From assembly GCA_002914845.1 (NCBI GenBank), contig JXTC01000150.1, positions 254,983 through 318,982 of the forward strand: a stretch of 64,000 nucleotides of DNA. The letters are read 5' to 3'. Positions 1 through 12,702 of this stretch are shown piece by piece; within the stretch, counting starts at the first letter, position 1, and every line of letters starts with the position of its first letter. Position numbers and translations under genes: made by a program. The notes beneath the pieces were generated by a model, which was not told where the DNA came from, made no database searches, and worked only from the letters and a program-made list of their open reading frames with translations. The stretch is from Trema orientale. Taxonomy: Eukaryota > Streptophyta > Magnoliopsida > Rosales > Cannabaceae.

Positions 1-764
1 GTTTTGCAATCCCATATAGAATTCTAACAAACTAGTCTTTATTTCTAACTTTCAAACTCAACACCTTTTATCAAAATACATATGTATATATAGATGGATA
101 GGTATATAATTTCTTTTCCCTCTATATATGGTCGCTTATTCTTTTCTATAAGTAATAAAACTTGTGACTAGCATTTTTTGATTCATTGTATATATATTTA
201 CAAATTTCAAGTAGAAGTTTCATATTTTTAGAAATTAAAAGTGAATTATGTAGTTTGAATGATGTTATCAAATTTTTAAAACCCACACATGATATATAAG
301 TGACATGATATATAAATTATCACTGTTTAATTAATATATTAAAATTTATCACAAATAAAATAATCATATCTTCTAATTAAATATTACTAATTCACGTGTC
401 AACATTACATATGTTGTATTAAAATTTAGTAAAAATTTGGAAATATCTAGCATTTTCTCTCTCATTTAGTCAAAATCTAGGGATTTTTTGCAGTTACCTT
501 TTCTCTCTTTAATCCAAGGAGTCAAATGACTAACATGTAACTCGAGTCATCTCACCAGTCAAACCGAATACATATCTATAAACCATGTCAAAGTATTTTG
601 CTCTGTTCTGTTTTATGGTCCAAATTCCAAAACCTCCGTCTCTTAACATATGTGCTTCTTGATGTAATTTCAATTTTCCACCTTTGAATCTTCGAGACCA
701 AGCATTTCATTGTATGACATTGAAGCATATGGAGTCTTGAGCCTTAGCAAACTACCAAGCTTCC
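1..764. other. Upstream intergenic DNA, no gene
   Basis: AT-rich DNA with no coding region I can support. It contains a foldback MITE-like copy (about 258-465, listed separately). The last ~200 bases before the PPR start codon are the likely promoter and leader of that gene. I could not choose a TATA box with confidence. Confidence 0.6.
258..465. mobile_element. Foldback MITE, family 2 (copy a)
   Basis: The copy starts near ATGTTATCAAATTTTTAA and ends near TTAGTAAAAATTTGGAAATA. It shares the family core (TATTAAAATTTATCACAAATAA, then AATCATAT and AATTCACGTG) with copies at 10391-10585, 38483-38685 and 55852-56231. The ends are inverted repeats of each other but diverged. It has no coding capacity. 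The superfamily is not determined. Confidence 0.55.
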
Positions 765-3164
765 ATGGCTCTCATGTACCAGCAAAAACTCCACCCTTCA
801 ATTCCCTTTATCACCAGTCTCACTCCAAGCCACTATCACTCTAAACCTCACCTCTTTTTCTACTCCAAGACAACTAGACTTTTCTCTCTATTCGCAACTC
901 AACCCCTCCCCATTTTTCACTCCTCTTCACCCATTTTCCTCCCATTTCTCCAAGAAGAAGATGAAGAAGAACCAGAACCAGAACCAGAACTAGAACCAGA
1001 GCCAGAACCAGAACAAGAACAAGAAGATGATGACTCGAAAGACCCACTTCGCAGATTTTTCGAGTCTCGAACTTCAACTCAAGACCCTCAACGAGAGGGC
1101 AGACTCTCCCTCCAGAAGAACCGTCGCTCTTCATGGCACCTAGCTACAGATACGGACTTTGAGGACGAAATGGTAGCCGGGTCCGGTGATGAAGACTCGC
1201 TCGAGGAGGAAAATCAACAACTGGGGTCTGAGAATTTTGATTTGGGTCCATTAGCTGAGGAGGGTGTTGTGAAAGAAATATTGCAAATTGCGAGGACTTT
1301 GCCGCAAAATCTGACTTTGGGAGAGGTATTGGAAGATTTTGAGAAAAGGGTCGGTGTGAAAGAGTGCGTAGAGGTTTTGGGGCTGATGGGTCGGGAGAGC
1401 TTGTTCATGGGTTGCTTGTATTTTTTTGAATGGATGGGTTTGCAGGAACCTTCGCTGGTGACACCTCGGGCGTGTTCTGTTTTGTTTCCTTTGTTGGGTA
1501 GAGCTGGAATGGGCGAAAAGTTAATGATTTTGTTTACAAATTTACCAAAGGAGAAGGAATTCAGGGATGTTCATGTTTATAATGCTGCAATTTCTGGTCT
1601 TATGGCTTCTGAAAGGTATGGCATTTTCTTTGTTTAATCTTTCTAGCCTTAATGCTTATGACTTGATGTATTATATTCGCCTTGTGAATGGAGCGTAACT
1701 TAGGAAAAAGTGCTTAGAGACTCACAAAAAGAATTGAAGTCAAAATGCTTGTAATATTGACACAAAGAAAGAGTTTTTGTTTGTGGAGGCAATGCTTGCA
1801 AAGCAGCCTGTTATTTGTTAATGTTGGTTGCTGAACTTTTGCAAACTTATTTTAGGTATGATGATGCATGGAAGGTGTATAAGGCAATGGAAGCTAACAA
1901 TGTTTGTCCAGATCATGTGACATGTTCTATAATGATTACCATAATGCGAAAAATTGGCCGCAGTGCAAAAGAAGCGTGGGACTTCTTTGAGAGAATGAAC
2001 AGAAAAGGTGTGAAATGGAGTCCAGAAGTTTTGGGTGCTCTTGTAAAATCGTTTTGTGATGAGGGTCTCAAGAGTGAAGCTCTTATCATCGTAATTGAAA
2101 TGGCGAGGAAAGGAGTCTTTCCGAATGCCATTGTGTATAATACATTAATGGATGCCTTCAGTAAATCTAACAGAGTTGAGGAAGCCGAGGGTCTCTTTGC
2201 TGAGATGAAAACAAAAGGGATTAAGCCCACGTCTGCTACCTTTAATATACTTATGGATGCATATAGTAGAAGAATGCAGCCTGATGTTGTTGAAAGGCTT
2301 CTGGTGGAAATGCAGGATTCGAATTTGGAACCTAATGCAAAATCTTATACATGTTTGATTAGTGCATATGCGAGGCAGAAGATGAGTGACATGGCTGCGG
2401 ATGCGTTTTTGAGGATGAAGAAAGATGGTATATCCCCAACTTCACACTCTTATACAGCTCTTATTCATGCTTATTCGGTCACTGGCTGGCATGAGAAAGC
2501 TTACATAGCATTTGAGAATATGCAGAAGGAAAGGTTAAAGCCCTCCATAGAAACATACACTGCTTTATTGGACGCATTTAGGCGTGCTGGGGATACCCAA
2601 ACATTGATGAGAATTTGGAAATTGATGATGAAAGAAAAGATCAAAGGAACTCAAGTTACATTCAACACCCTTGTTGATGGATTCGCGAAACAAGGTTGCT
2701 ACATGGAAGCGAGAGATGTGATTTCTGAATTCGGGAAGATTGGTTTGCAGCCAACGGTGATGACATACAATATGCTGATTAATGCATATGCAAGAGGAGG
2801 GCAACACTCGAAGATGCCACAGCTGTTGAAAGAGATGAACACACTCGATTTGAAACCAGATTCCATAACTTATTCGACCATGATCTATGCTTACGTTCGT
2901 GTTCGCGATTTCAAGAGAGCTTTTTTTTATCATAAGAATATGGTAAAGAGTGGACAAGTTCCAGATGCCAAGTCTTATGAGAAGCTTAGATCAATATTGG
3001 ATGTGAAAGCTGCAAGAAAGAACAAGAAGGATCGGAGTGCTATACTTGGGATAATCAATAGCAAAATGGGTCTGTCAAAAGCTAAGAAGGGAAAGAAAGA
3101 CGAGTTTTGGAAGAACAGGAAGAAGCACGTAAGAATTAAAAACTCTACATCTAGTACTCGCTGA
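765..3164 (+). CDS. EMB1006: Chloroplast P-type PPR protein, EMB1006-like
   Basis: Two exons, 765-1615 and 1856-3164, joined at GAAAG|GTATGG ... TTTTAG|GTATGA, encode 719 residues. The first ~45 residues are rich in Ser, Thr, His and Phe and poor in acidic residues, like a plastid transit peptide. Residues ~65-90 form a Glu-Pro acidic run encoded by a small repeat. From ~residue 270 onward come about eleven 35-residue pentatricopeptide repeats of the P type (for example VYNTLMDAFSKSNRVEEAE), followed by a Lys-rich tail containing KKDEFWK. The tail, the repeat order and the sequence before the intron match what I know of Arabidopsis EMB1006 (At5g50280), an embryo-essential plastid PPR protein. 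The family binds organellar RNA in a sequence-specific way; the target here is unknown. No DYW or E domain is present, so C-to-U editing activity is not expected. Confidence 0.88.
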
Positions 3165-4900
3165 TATATGATCAAGCTTTCATCAGATTTTTCGTGTTTG
3201 ACCCTTCATCATTAAGAACTGTGGTTGTATCATTCTAGTTTTCTTGAAGCGAGCGAAAAAAAAAAAAAACAGTTGTATTGAGAAGCATACCGGAGGCCGC
3301 AGCTCCTACAATATTCCATATTGTTAGTGTCTGGTAGTATATGTTGACTGTATTCAACAACTTGTGGTCTGTGTTATTATTTAGCCTGAGAACTGAATTT
3401 AGTGCAACCTGTTTGATAATTGTAGGCTGATTTTCTCAGCAGCACTGTAATCAGTAGTCACCCTTTTATGTGTGTACAATTATACAGCTCTGAGATCAGT
3501 ACAAGCTACTGGTTTATATGAAAACACCCTTCATTTTTTTGTATCCTTCTTCCAAAGGCTATTCTGTTTGTTAATTCTCTTTTAAATTCTAAATCACTCA
3601 TTCTTTGGGCACTTGGATTGTTTTACACTAGAACCATATTTTTAAACAAAAGCTTTTCTTTTGAAGTTTTGGCTTAACAATTAGATTCCGTGACAAGTGA
3701 TGAGTAGTTTGAGTAATAATCTTTATTCTACTCATGTTATTTTTTGTTATAATATTGTGTTTTTAATGACTTAATATTATAGCGTAAAAGATTGATCCGC
3801 CGCATAATATACAAAACCTTATCAACTTATCATCATCTTTATTAAAAAAATATATATAAAATATGAGTTCCTATGTGCTGAATAGATATTTTCCATCACT
3901 TTTTTCATACTTTAGTGTTTGTATAATCTCCAGTCTTTGGCTTGACCTCATCTATTATCACACAGCCTGTTTTCTTCTTTTCTGCCTCCGGTTTTTTTTT
4001 TTTTCAGTCAATTGTTTATTATAATAGATTAGTGAATAGAGAGCTAAATCGTCAGAGAAAGCGACTAATTCCTATTTCCTATCTATGTTACAGCCACATC
4101 AAATCAAATACTAAATCCAATTGTGCAATTATGTTTTTTTAAGATAAAGCACCTTCCCTGTGTTACTTACTCCTCACCTGTGCTCATCCTTATCTAACTC
4201 TAGTACTCAATTTACCCTATAACTTACTTTTAGTAGCCACTAAATATATAGAATCACAAAAAATACAAAAATCCCAGGTGCCTACAAAGTCCAAACCAAC
4301 GTAAAGTTAAAAGAACTTTTTTCAGTACTAATGAATTTATTCCTAATTAACAATAAAGAAAATTGAATTTTTTTTTTTATGAAAAGGAAAAAAAAATCAG
4401 AACCTTAGATAAATGATACATAGATATTAGCTTACTACATAGCTATTGGCTTACTAGTATGTGGTACACAAAAAATGGACTTATTACTTGCTTTAGCTAA
4501 TTTGGTACATAGATACTGAAAATGCAATTCCTACTCTTATAGGGAAAAATTCCTGCTTATTTAGCCATTAACAAAATTCAGAATCATACTTATTATTTTC
4601 ATTTCTTACATATGGCTTCTCATAATAAACTTTCAAAAGTTTTTACCAAGTAAGGTACATTACAACTACTATCCTTCCCCTCCAGCTTTTTTTCCCCTAG
4701 TTCAGTATCTTTAATTAAATTAAAAAGAGTAATTAAGAGATTTACTACACACTTCCACAAGATTTGCAAGCAGCAAAGGGGACATCCATACAAAACCAGA
4801 CGCTTCGCGGGGGGTAATTACGTAATTTCACTATCGTGGCCCCCCAAAAACCCTAAAACAAGGTTAGAGTGAGGGAGGGAGGCTAAGCCGGGGTGGGGAA
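3165..4900. other. Intergenic: 3'UTR then AT-rich DNA
   Basis: The first ~350 bases after the stop probably hold the PPR 3'UTR (TG/TA-rich, with a poly(A) tract at 3257-3270). The rest is AT-rich with homopolymer runs and no open frame that resembles a protein. The MRF promoter begins near the end. Confidence 0.5.
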
Positions 4901-4939
4901 GCAAAAGAGGGGGGGGAGAGTACCGGGTCTGGCTTTTCG

Positions 4940-5030
4940 CTAAACGCCACGTGGATACCCAAAGCGATAATAAAGCCAAACCTCTCGATGACGTGTACCC
5001 CGTAACCGTAGCCTCCATATAAAAGGGCCA
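4940..5030 (+). promoter_or_regulatory. MRF promoter: G-box, TGACGTG and TATA box
   Basis: A perfect G-box CACGTG lies at 4948-4953 (GCCACGTGGA context). A second ACGT-core element, TGACGTGT, is at 4989-4996, and TATAAAAG is at 5018-5025. A CT-rich leader follows from ~5040. The spacing puts transcription start near 5050. G-boxes bind bZIP and bHLH (PIF) factors, which fits the known dark and energy responsiveness of MRF genes; that link is inference. Confidence 0.6.
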
Positions 5031-5692
5031 ACTTCTTCCCTACCCCATTTTTCATTCTCATCCATTTCCCACTCTCTCCTCTCACTTTCGCTCTCTCCTT
5101 CTTCCTCTTCCTCAAAACACTCGGATTCGGATCTCAGGCTCCGATAACCCGGACTCTCTGATCTAGGGCTTCGTTTTTCCGGTACTCGGAGTCGGCCGGA
5201 AGGTGAGCTTGTACGGACGGTTCCGTTATTGAGATCCGATTTGCTTCTCCTGTCTTGGCTCGAGATCCGGGCCAAGCACAGAAGAAACGGGTTCGGGTTC
5301 GGGTTCTTGATTCAACGCTGCTCGGCTTCCCTTCGCACATACCAGGTCTCTATGTTTCTCTCTTGCTTGCTTTTGTTTGGATTTTGGTGTTCTTGATGGT
5401 TTTGTTTGGATACTGAGAAAAGGTGGAAAACCAGACTTGGAGAACAAGAACAGTGAAATATGGTTACTGAATTAAAACTCGTTTTAGGTTTGTCTTCATT
5501 AGGAAAAATCGTCGAGTTTCTTTATATGGTAGTATCTTTATATATGTAAAATGTAGAACTATTATGTAGTTGTATTGGATTTTTAAAGTTCGAAATCTGT
5601 AGTTATTAAGATATTCAATGGTCTTGGTTTAATTTCTAGTATGATACTTGGTAGATAATCGAGTAATGGCGTTTCTTGCACGTATATATAAA

Positions 5693-5932
5693 GGGCACCA
5701 GTAGGTAATTTTTTTTTTTTACCTAATAGGTATCAATTAATTTGGCCAATGAAATTTTTTTTGCACATTTTTTTATATCAAAAGGTAAGAGAGAGAAATA
5801 GTATTAATGATGCACGTTTTTTCATACACATTGTTATAGCCGTTGGATCACCATTAGATCATCTCATCTAATGGCTAAAAAAAAATACCTACACATAAAT
5901 TAAAAAAAAAAAAATACCTACCGGATTGGCAA
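5693..5932 (+). mobile_element. MITE family 1, copy A, in MRF intron
   Basis: The 5' end is GGGCACCAGTAGGTAATTTT; the 3' end TACCTACCGGATTGGCAAC is its imperfect inverted complement. TATATATAAA occurs directly on both sides, as a target-site duplication or a pre-existing TA tract. The centre holds a short hairpin around GCCGTTGGATCACC. There is no ORF. It is related to copies at 5956, 21688, 22323, 23075 and 41555. Confidence 0.7.
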
Positions 5933-5955
5933 CTATATATAAATATATATATATA

Positions 5956-6178
5956 GGCACTAATCAGTAGGTATTTTTTTTTAACCTATACATAGTTATT
6001 AATTTGACTAATAAAAATTTATTGTACACATTTTTTTATATTAAAAATAAGAGAAAAAAAAAAGTATTAATAATGTACGACTTTTCATATACATTATAAT
6101 AGCCGTTTGATGATCCAACGGCTAAAGAAAAAATACCTACCCATAGGTTAAAAAAAAATACCTACTAGATTGGCAACC
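5956..6178 (+). mobile_element. MITE family 1, copy B, in MRF intron
   Basis: It starts GGCACTAATCAGTAGGTATT and ends ACCTACTAGATTGGCAACC, again an inverted pair. TATATATA tracts lie on both sides. It follows copy A by ~23 bases in the same orientation. Its inner motif TTTGATGATCCAACGGC is the family hairpin. The pair diverges by many substitutions, so it could be two insertions or an old duplication. Confidence 0.7.
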
Positions 6179-6442
6179 TATATATATATATATGGCTTTA
6201 TGTTATAGGCATATTTAGGAGAGAATAGTGAAATGTAACTAGGTTTGATATATTTGCACATTTGAAAAAAGTACGAATTTAGATGAATTTCACGTTGAGG
6301 TCCTGTATATGTTAGATGATTTATTGGTTTTGAATAATTATCTTCAATTTGTTGAATTTGTTACCATTGAGACAAAAAAAAAATATGGACTATTGAGCGT
6401 TGAATTATCATGTGATTTTTATACTATAGGATATAGCATTTT

Positions 6443-9403
6443 ATGGCGTCAGGTGAGGGATTTCTTACGGATGAGCAGAGGGAAAAGTTGAAAATAGCTA
6501 GTCAAAATGTTGACACTTTATCCTCGTCTCCGAAATCCCCTCCATCTCTGCTTTCTGAATATTTGAAAGCACCCACTGGTGCTGGCAAGGCACCAACAGG
6601 TGTCCCTGTGAGACATGTGCGGCGGTCGCACTCAGGGAAGTTTGTGCGTGTTAAGAAAGGTGAGTCTGGCTGGCACTTTCTTGTGATTCTTAATTTATGC
6701 TATCTTATGGATAATGAATCTTATTTAATGGACTGGAATCTGTGATGAGACTTATTTTCTTTTCCTTTTTTTTTTTTTTTGGTATGTTTCTGGGATGAGA
6801 TCAGCTAATATTAGATTTCACGCTCTTCGATTATGAACTTGATAGAAAATATTTCAATTTGGTTTAGCATCCCCCTCTCCCCCTTTCTCCCAGAAAATGG
6901 GATTTTTCTTAGATTTTTATTTTTCCTTTTGTTCATTTTCTATGTAGCCTTCTAGATATTGCTGAGATGATGAAAACTTTTTTATTTGGTGTTAAATGAG
7001 AACTATGTGATTTTATAAAGCTGTCAAGTATGCTTGCAATTAATGGCTTGAGTCTTTACTTAATAGTGCATGTTTTTAATTATGAACAATGCTGTTATAA
7101 GTGATGAATGTCTTTTGTCAAAAAAATTTCTTCTTCATTTTCTATTTTTCCCACCAACTTTGATCTGGATGTTGTTGTATGAATTGGTGGTTGTGTTCAT
7201 AATAGAATTCATGTATATTTAGATTGACTTATCTTGGATTTCTGATTTATGGTTAAAGATGGTGGCGGTGGTAAAGGAACCTGGGGAAAGCTGCTTGACA
7301 CCGATGGTGAATCACATATTGATCGGAATGATCCTAATTACGATAGTGGGGAGGTATTTGCCGCTTTTAATTGACTTTTTTTTTGTCAGTTATTTATGCG
7401 TCTGATTATGCGGATGGATTGTATTCTTCCAGTATTCATACCTGTAGAATAATATAAAATGGAAATGTTTTCAGGTGGTTTTTACTTGAGACAGATCATT
7501 TTTAACTTAAAGTGTCTTTATTTTTATTTTAAGCTTAATTCATATAATTAATATATCTTTTTGCATCTTAATCTTGCCTCAACAGGAACCGTATCAGCTT
7601 GTTGGGTCAACTGTTTCGGATCCATTGGATGAATATAAGAAAGCTGTGGTTTCCATTATAGAGGAATACTTCAGCACTGGTGACGTTGAACTGGCAGCAT
7701 CTGATCTCAGAGAACTTGGCTCAAGTGAATTTCTTCCCTACTTTATTAAGCGGCTTGTTTCGTTGGCCATGGACAGGCATGACAAGGAGAAGGAAATGGC
7801 TTCAGTTTTGCTTTCAGCTCTGTATGCTGATGTCATCAGCCCATCCCAGATTAGGGATGGTTTCTTCCTGCTTCTTGAATCTGTTGACGATCTTGTAGTG
7901 GACATACTGGATGCAGTTGACATTCTTGCTTTGTTTCTTGCTCGTGCGGTGGTTGATGATATTCTTCCTCCAGCTTTCCTCCCAAGGGCCAAGAAAGCAC
8001 TTCCAGAATCTTCCAAAGGAGTTCAGGTAATTCAAACTGCTGAGAAGAGCTATCTCTCAGCTCCACACCATGCAGAACTCGTTGAGAGGAGGTGGGGTGG
8101 TAGCACTCACATTACTGTTGAGGAAGTGAAGAGAAAGATTGCTGATCTATTGAGGGAATATGTGGAAAGTAAAGACGCTTTTGAGGCCTGTAGGTGCATA
8201 AGGGAGTTGGGAGTTTCATTCTTTCATCATGAGGTTGTGAAGCGGGCGTTGGTTCTTGCAATGGAGATCCAGACCGCAGAACCACTAATATTCAATCTAT
8301 TAAAGGAAGCAGCTGACGAAGGCCTGATAAGTTCCAGTCAAATGGCAAAAGGATTCTCTCGGTTGGCAGAGAGCCTTGACGACCTTGCACTTGACATTCC
8401 ATCGGCAAAATCCTTGTTCCAGTCGCTAGTTCCCAAGGCAATATCTGAAGGATGGCTTGATGGTTCATTTATGAAATCCTTGGGTGAAGATGGAGAGGTA
8501 CAGAAGGAAGATGAAAAGGTTAGGCAATACAAAGAAGAGGCTGTGACCATAATTCGTGAATATTTTCTCTCGGATGACATTCCTGAACTCATCCGAAGCC
8601 TTGAAGATCTGGGTGCACCTGAGCACAACCCAATATTCTTGAAGAAGCTTATCACGCTTGCACTGGACCGGAAGAACCGTGAAAAGGAAATGGCATCTGT
8701 TCTGCTTTCTGCTCTTCACATTGAGATCTTTTCAACTGATGACATTGTCAATGGCTTTGTCATGCTTTTAGAATCTGCAGAGGATACCGCATTAGACATT
8801 CTGGATGCTTCAAATGAGCTTGCTCTGTTCCTTGCCAGAGCAGTGATAGATGACGTCTTGGCTCCCTTGAATCTCGAAGAAATCGGAAGCAAGTTACCAT
8901 CTGATTGCAGTGGGACCGAAACTGTACGAGTGGCTCGAACTTTAGTTGGTGCTCGTCATGCCGGTGAGAGGCTCCTGAGATGCTGGGGAGGTGGAACTGG
9001 GTGGGCTGTGGAAGATGCCAAGGACAAGATAATGAAACTCTTAGAGGAGTACGAAAGTGGGGGCGTCGTTAGCGAAGCTTGTCAGTGCATACGTGATCTT
9101 GGGATGCCCTTCTTCAACCACGAGGTGGTGAAGAAGGCACTGATTATGGCCATGGAGAAGAAGAACGACAGGATGCTAGATCTCCTCCAGGAATGCTTCA
9201 GCGAAGGCCTAATTACAATCAACCAGATGACCAAGGGCTACACTCGGATCAAGGACGGTCTCGACGATCTGGCTCTTGACATTCCCAACGCCAAGGAGAA
9301 ATTCACTTTCTATGTGGACCACGCTCAGAAGAAGGGATGGCTGTTGCCATCGTTCGAGTCATCCACCCTAGATGTTTCACTGACTCAGGCTGCAGCTTCT
9401 TGA
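6443..9403 (+). CDS. MRF: MA3-domain translation regulator (PDCD4-like, MRF family)
   Basis: Three coding exons (6443-6659, 7259-7353, 7586-9403) encode 709 residues, the usual size of plant MRF proteins. The N-terminus is Ser/Pro-rich and holds RHVRRSHSGKF; exon 2 encodes a Gly-rich GTWGKLLDTD segment. Four MA3 domains follow, starting near residues 119, 285, 418 and 581. Each has the EYF..D and F(LPYF/FHHEVVK) helix signatures, and the second and fourth contain ALDIP. MA3 domains bind eIF4A and restrain its helicase. In Arabidopsis, MRF1-4 associate with ribosomes, are phosphorylated downstream of TOR-S6K, and are induced by dark and starvation. The ATG at 6443 fits family N-termini (MASGEGFLTDEQ). 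The gene looks whole. Which of the Arabidopsis four it matches best cannot be settled by eye. Confidence 0.93.
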
Positions 9404-9858
9404 GGAGAACACACATATTTTAGATTGTTTCTCTCATTTACGTTGTTGCCCATTTACCTTATTTGTACTGTGTTTTTAAAAATGGTGTTGTTGCACACTC
9501 TTAGAAGGTTGGATGTAGTTATGGGATCAAATGGGTTCATTTTCGTTTTTGTCTTCAAATGGTCGGACGGTCATCAGTTGGAGATTCGTAAAATCCCATA
9601 ACCAGTGTATAAATTTGGTTCTTTCTTTTCTTCCATTGACTGCTTTTGTAGACTCGAATTGTTGCATCACGCTTTTTAGTGCTCTGATAATATTCCATGC
9701 AATACAATCAATAGCTAGATGTTATCCTTTTGCTATTTTTCGGAAGGTCTGGATTATTCTCCTTTTGTTAATGATGCATTTAGAATACACTAAAATTTAG
9801 GCTATGCTCATGACTTTATTTGTCGAATCTGATGCCATCAAGTGTCAACTTTAGTACC

Positions 9859-9928
9859 CTTTGCCTAAATTTGGAACAAATTTGCTTGAAAAACTTTGCC
9901 TAAATTTGGAACAAATTTGCTTGAAAAA
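9859..9928. repeat. 35-bp tandem duplication
   Basis: Two adjacent copies of a 35-base unit beginning CTTTGCCTAAATTTGGAACA lie ~460 bases past the MRF stop. They are almost identical, so the duplication is recent. No function is evident. Confidence 0.85.
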
Positions 9929-10390
9929 CCTTTTGGGGGGAAAGCTCGGAATCTTTTCCAGGTAACGTAGAATCAAATAGTGTGTTGGCTAAAATTTCAC
10001 GATTTAAGACATTTTTTTTGAAAAAAAAATAAGGCAACACATCGAAAGTTATCTATGTAGAAGTAGAGAGGGAAAAAGCAATTTTACTCGAGTCTTTCAA
10101 ATATAGATATCAAATATAGATATAGTCGTCTAGGAGATCAAATATAGATATAGTCGTATAGAATAATCCGCGTTTTGAGTTCATATATGCCGACTATTTA
10201 TCAAATACCCTGTCTGTCTTGATATAAATCATATAATCTAAATTTTTTCTCTTTTTTAAGGAGAGTATACTTTGAAAGTATTCAGTTAATCTTTCTTTTT
10301 TTTTTTCCTCTCTATTTTTCCATTTCTTTTCTGTTTAAGAAAACAAAAGGGATTTGTGGACTCAAAATATTGAGCCATAATACCTAAACA

Positions 10391-10585
10391 GATAATACTA
10401 TAATCCCAACTAATTTACCGAATTTTTGTAACATATGTGACAAGTGACTTGTCACTATTTAATTAGTGTATTGAAACTTATTAAAAATATTTTTAATGTC
10501 AGTCACCAATTAAATGACAACAACTTATTGTCACATATGTTGATATTAAAAACTTGATAAATTAGTTTGGATACCTAGTATTATC
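10391..10585. mobile_element. Foldback MITE, family 2 (copy b)
   Basis: It is bounded by a perfect 10-bp inverted repeat, GATAATACTA and TAGTATTATC. Inner arms CATATGTGACAAGTGAC and GTCACATATGTTG fold back, and the core TAATTAGTGTATTGAAACTT is shared with the other copies. No ORF. It gives the cleanest definition of the family ends. Confidence 0.65.
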
Positions 10586-10748
10586 CTATCCCAAACTACT
10601 AGTTAAGTTGTCAAATACCAATTTTAGCTAAGTACTAAATTTCTTCTTCATAATTGGAAAACCAACAAATAAAACAAATAATCCGGGAAGCAAAAATGGT
10701 CTAAGACTCGCAAAGGAGTCCCAAATCGACCTCTCGGAAATATTTTTG

Positions 10749-11106
10749 CCCCGTTTGTTTCGCCTATTTGAATGTGTGTATTTGAATAAAAATTGTGGAA
10801 TGGGTTATAATTGGAATGGAAGACATTTGAATGAAAAAAATAGTGGAATGGGTTATTATTAGAATGGGAGTATTGGAATGGACCATTCAAAAACACCTCT
10901 TCCCCTCCATTCTCATCCAAGACACAAAAATCCATTCAAATAGTTGATGTGACTGATGAACCATTTGAATGAAAAAACTAAATTGTTGAAACAAACACTC
11001 ATTCCAAAAGACCATTTGAATGGAAAATTTAGAGTTGTTGAAACAAACACCCATTCAAATGGATTTTCCATTCCAATGGAATGGAATGGGCGAACCAAAC
11101 GGCCCC
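10749..11106. mobile_element. Non-autonomous TIR element, 358 bp
   Basis: The left end CCCCGTTTGTTTCGCCTATT and the right end, whose complement reads GGGGCCGTTTGGTTCGCCCA, form imperfect ~20-bp terminal inverted repeats. The interior is built from repeated CATTTGAATGAAAA and GGAATGGGTTAT motifs in both orientations. No transposase is present. GTTTGGTTC-type ends are common among plant hAT and Harbinger MITEs, but no clear target duplication lets me choose. Confidence 0.65.
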
Positions 11107-11769
11107 TTTGTGATTCCCAACTCATGGTGAATCAAGTTACTGGTTAATATAAAGCAAAAGAAGAAAATATAGTCAAGTACCTGCCTAAGGTTGAAGATCT
11201 TATGATAAGTTTGTTGAGCTATAGTGTCACACAATTACAAAGGGCCAAAAATGCCGAGGCTAATAGTTTGCGAGACTCGCCTTTGGGCTTGAAGCTGTCA
11301 CTAATCCCTTAAACTCAACCTACAATCATCTCTATTTTTTCTTAGATTCTCATTTGAGTATACAATTTTCAGCCGCTATTGCTAACCTATTTATTGGAAG
11401 ATAAATTGACAGTAACCACACTAGTAAAAAGTTATCTATAATCTTATTCGAGATTATATGGACCACTACTAACATTAAATCTAGGTATTAGCAATGAATG
11501 AAACACATTAATAATGGAGAAAAGGATATGAAATGGACCAATTTGACTATATTTAATCTTTTTTAGGACTAGCTTGATATAATGACAATTTTAGGACCAA
11601 ATTTTAGACTTTTGAAGTATTTGGTAGAGAGAGAAATCAACGACATTCCTAATCTACCCTTGTTTAAAAGTGAATGGTAGGTGGAAGCATTAAATGCTCC
11701 TTTATCGTACCCTCTCTCATTTTATTTTCTCTCAATTTTTCCTCTCTTTCTTTTCTATTCACGTTCCCT

Positions 11770-11881
11770 CTCTCTCTCTTTTTATTCTTGTTCTTGCTTT
11801 ATCTCTCCTAAAATTATAGTTTTTGGCTTTGAAAAGTTCCATCTCTCTCTCTCTCTCTCTCTTATTTCATTTTCACTCTAT

Positions 11882-11917
<36 letters not shown>

Positions 11918-11980
11918 TGCTTTCTCTCTCCCCTCTTAAGTTTTTGCTATGCCTTTTCTCTCTCTCTCTCTCTTTTTCTT
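11770..11980. repeat. (CT)n microsatellites
   Basis: Several CT runs of 8-30 bases are interspersed with T-rich DNA. The open frame across them encodes only Ser/Leu/Phe repeats and is not a gene. Confidence 0.85.
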
Positions 11981-12702
11981 AACAAATGTGTTTCTTAACA
12001 GTCATTTTACTATTTTATAAAAAATCACCTGGAAACATTTTAGACATTATTGGGAAATTTTTTAAATTTTGAAGGTAAGTTATGTATTTCCATTCAATAA
12101 TAGCTATTTATGGTTGATAATGAGTGAATAATATTTGAAAAAAATCTATAATATTGATCTGAGAATTGTGCTCAAAATTTCATATTTTTGGATATTGATC
12201 TTCTTAATGTTTTGTAAATCTTGTTATCACGTCGTAGGTCAAATTGATTTTGATATATAGTCCAGAAGAATTTGACATTAAGTCAACATCCTCTTGACCT
12301 CAGGTCAATATTGTATTGACTACTTGGCCAATGGTAATTATGATATTGATCTTCAAGATCAATTTAATCCTAACATGTGTTCGAAATATTTTAATCAGTA
12401 CATCATTATTATTATATAGTCACTCATGATAATTGTATGCATGAGTGATAATTATAAGTGGACCGTTCGTGTAACAAAGACCAAAAATACTAATTTGTTC
12501 CAGATCAAAAGGTATGAAATCAATTATTTATTCAATGTTCAGAATGAATGAGAGTACAAGTTAGAATGAGAACAAGTCAAGACGTTCTTGACTCAGGGTT
12601 AGTTAGTTCTTAACTTATGGTCATTTTGATGTATGATCAACAACTTCTTTACTTCAGATTAAATACTACTTGAGTGAAGGTACATCTTGACCTAGGGCCA
12701 AG

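Larger units (their letters stand above)
5050..6429 (+). other. MRF 5'UTR exon and 5'UTR intron
   Basis: The first exon is non-coding, from ~5050 to 5345. It ends ACCAG|GTCTCT and has no ATG I can see. The intron runs 5346-6429, with acceptor TATACTATAG just before the coding exon. An alternative acceptor (GATATAG) lies 7 bases downstream. The intron carries two MITE copies (5693-5932 and 5956-6178). The boundaries are inferred from splice consensus alone. Confidence 0.5.

Noticed and set aside
11681-11998. Open frame of 105 codons rich in Ser and Leu
   Set aside because: It is a translation of CT microsatellites with no domain and no splice context.
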